NCBI GenBank assembly: GCA_021808425.1
Contig: JAKBBS010000169.1
Coordinates: forward strand, 1-6,867
Length of the DNA stretch: 6,867 bases
Source of the DNA: Actinomycetes bacterium
Lineage (GTDB): Bacteria; Actinomycetota; Acidimicrobiia; Acidimicrobiales; Palsa-688
Direction of reading: 5' to 3'
Within the stretch, counting starts at the first letter, position 1. The number at the start of each line of letters is the position of its first letter. The notes under the pieces were generated by a model. That model searched no databases. It was given only the letters and a program-made list of their open reading frames with translations, and was not told the DNA's origin. Below are positions 6,455-6,867 of this stretch, piece by piece. Position numbers and translations under genes: made by a program.

Positions 6455-6829
6455 TCACAGGTCGTCCTTGTCTGTCAGACCGCCGACGCCGAGGTCGCCT
6501 TGCCGTGAGCCGCCCTGGTCGGGGGTGTCCGCACCAGCAGCCTCGATCGCGAGGATGGAACCCTCGCTGAAAAGGTAGTTCCGAAGGTGCTTGTCGAGCG
6601 CTGGATCCCTCCTGCGGAGCCATTCGAGGACCATCGCGGCATGCTCTTTTTCCTCGTCACGGTTGTGCGCCAGGATCGCCGCGAGCTCTGGGTCGGTCGC
6701 GGCGTCGATGCGCTGGTCGTACCAGTCGACAGCCTCCAGTTCCTCTCGAAGCGACGAGTTCGCCCGGTGGCGGTCGATCGTCTCAGGTCGTAGAACCGAT
6801 TCGCTTTCGTGTAGCCCTTCGCTGCTCAT
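6455..6829 (-). CDS. Encapsulated ferritin (EncFtn), encapsulin cargo
   Basis: The 124-residue protein belongs to the encapsulated ferritin family. These are two-helix, half-ferritin-like proteins whose ferroxidase centre forms at a dimer interface of an annular oligomer. They oxidise Fe(II) inside an encapsulin shell that stores the mineral. The core reads EELEAVDWYDQR (29-40) and LAHNRDEEKEHAAMVLEWLRR (53-73). By alignment from memory with the Rhodospirillum rubrum protein, ferroxidase ligands E32, E62 and H65 correspond to E30, E60 and H63, and all are present. A flexible linker (about 96-110) leads to GDLGVGGL (111-118), an encapsulin-targeting peptide, followed by an acidic TDKDDL tail. 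The start ATG 6829 is chosen because MSSEG-type N-termini are usual for the family; an in-frame ATG at 6847 would add six residues. It is first in a two-gene operon with the shell gene, 34 nt apart. The gene looks intact. Confidence 0.93.
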   Translation of the reverse strand: MSSEGLHESESVLRPETIDRHRANSSLREELEAVDWYDQRIDAATDPELAAILAHNRDEEKEHAAMVLEWLRRRDPALDKHLRNYLFSEGSILAIEAAGADTPDQGGSRQGDLGVGGLTDKDDL

Positions 6830-6836
6830 GACACCG

Positions 6837-6842
6837 TCTATA
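6837..6842 (-). promoter_or_regulatory. Possible -10 element for a near-leaderless EncFtn transcript
   Basis: TATAGA on the minus strand lies 7 nt upstream of ATG 6829, with no clear Shine-Dalgarno between. A promoter here would start the transcript at or next to the ATG, an arrangement common in actinobacteria. No good -35 is visible in the 25 bases left before the window edge. If the start were ATG 6847 this element would be inside the gene. Confidence 0.25.
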
Positions 6843-6867
6843 CCCATCCGCCGGTCGGCTATTCGGC

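Overview
The window is high-GC, gene-dense DNA with frequent GTG and TTG starts. Its gene families (GH38 alpha-mannosidase, DUF3048 anchored protein, dimethylformamidase-beta-like exported protein, encapsulated ferritin plus encapsulin) fit a high-GC actinobacterium. Acidimicrobiia is a reasonable guess, but it rests on gene content and general impression only.

Layout. Bases 2-2497 (+) carry most of a GH38 alpha-mannosidase that runs off the left edge. It lacks its first ~75-80 residues, including the N-terminal metal-binding motif. Converging on it, 19 nt away, is a membrane-anchored DUF3048 (YerB-like) protein (2517-3668, -). A ~170-bp AT-richer divergent spacer (3669-3842) separates this from an exported, membrane-anchored protein of the N,N-dimethylformamidase beta-subunit-like family (3843-5498, +).

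The right third, all on the minus strand, is an iron-storage nanocompartment operon. An encapsulated ferritin (EncFtn, 6829-6455) is followed after 34 nt by a family-1 encapsulin shell gene (6420-5821). EncFtn oxidises and mineralises iron and carries a C-terminal targeting peptide for loading into the shell. After 138 nt comes the first ~50 codons of an MFS transporter (5682 to about 5533). That gene is broken where it meets the 3' end of the dimethylformamidase-like gene.

Most notable: the encapsulin is only 199 residues. Both flanks align well with normal ~265-residue encapsulins, but about 70 residues of the central shell fold are missing precisely and in frame. With the truncated MFS gene next door, this suggests either a decaying encapsulin locus or an unusual minimal encapsulin. 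The cargo gene keeps its ferroxidase residues and loading peptide. Family assignments come from recognised motifs and remembered homologues; no database search was run.
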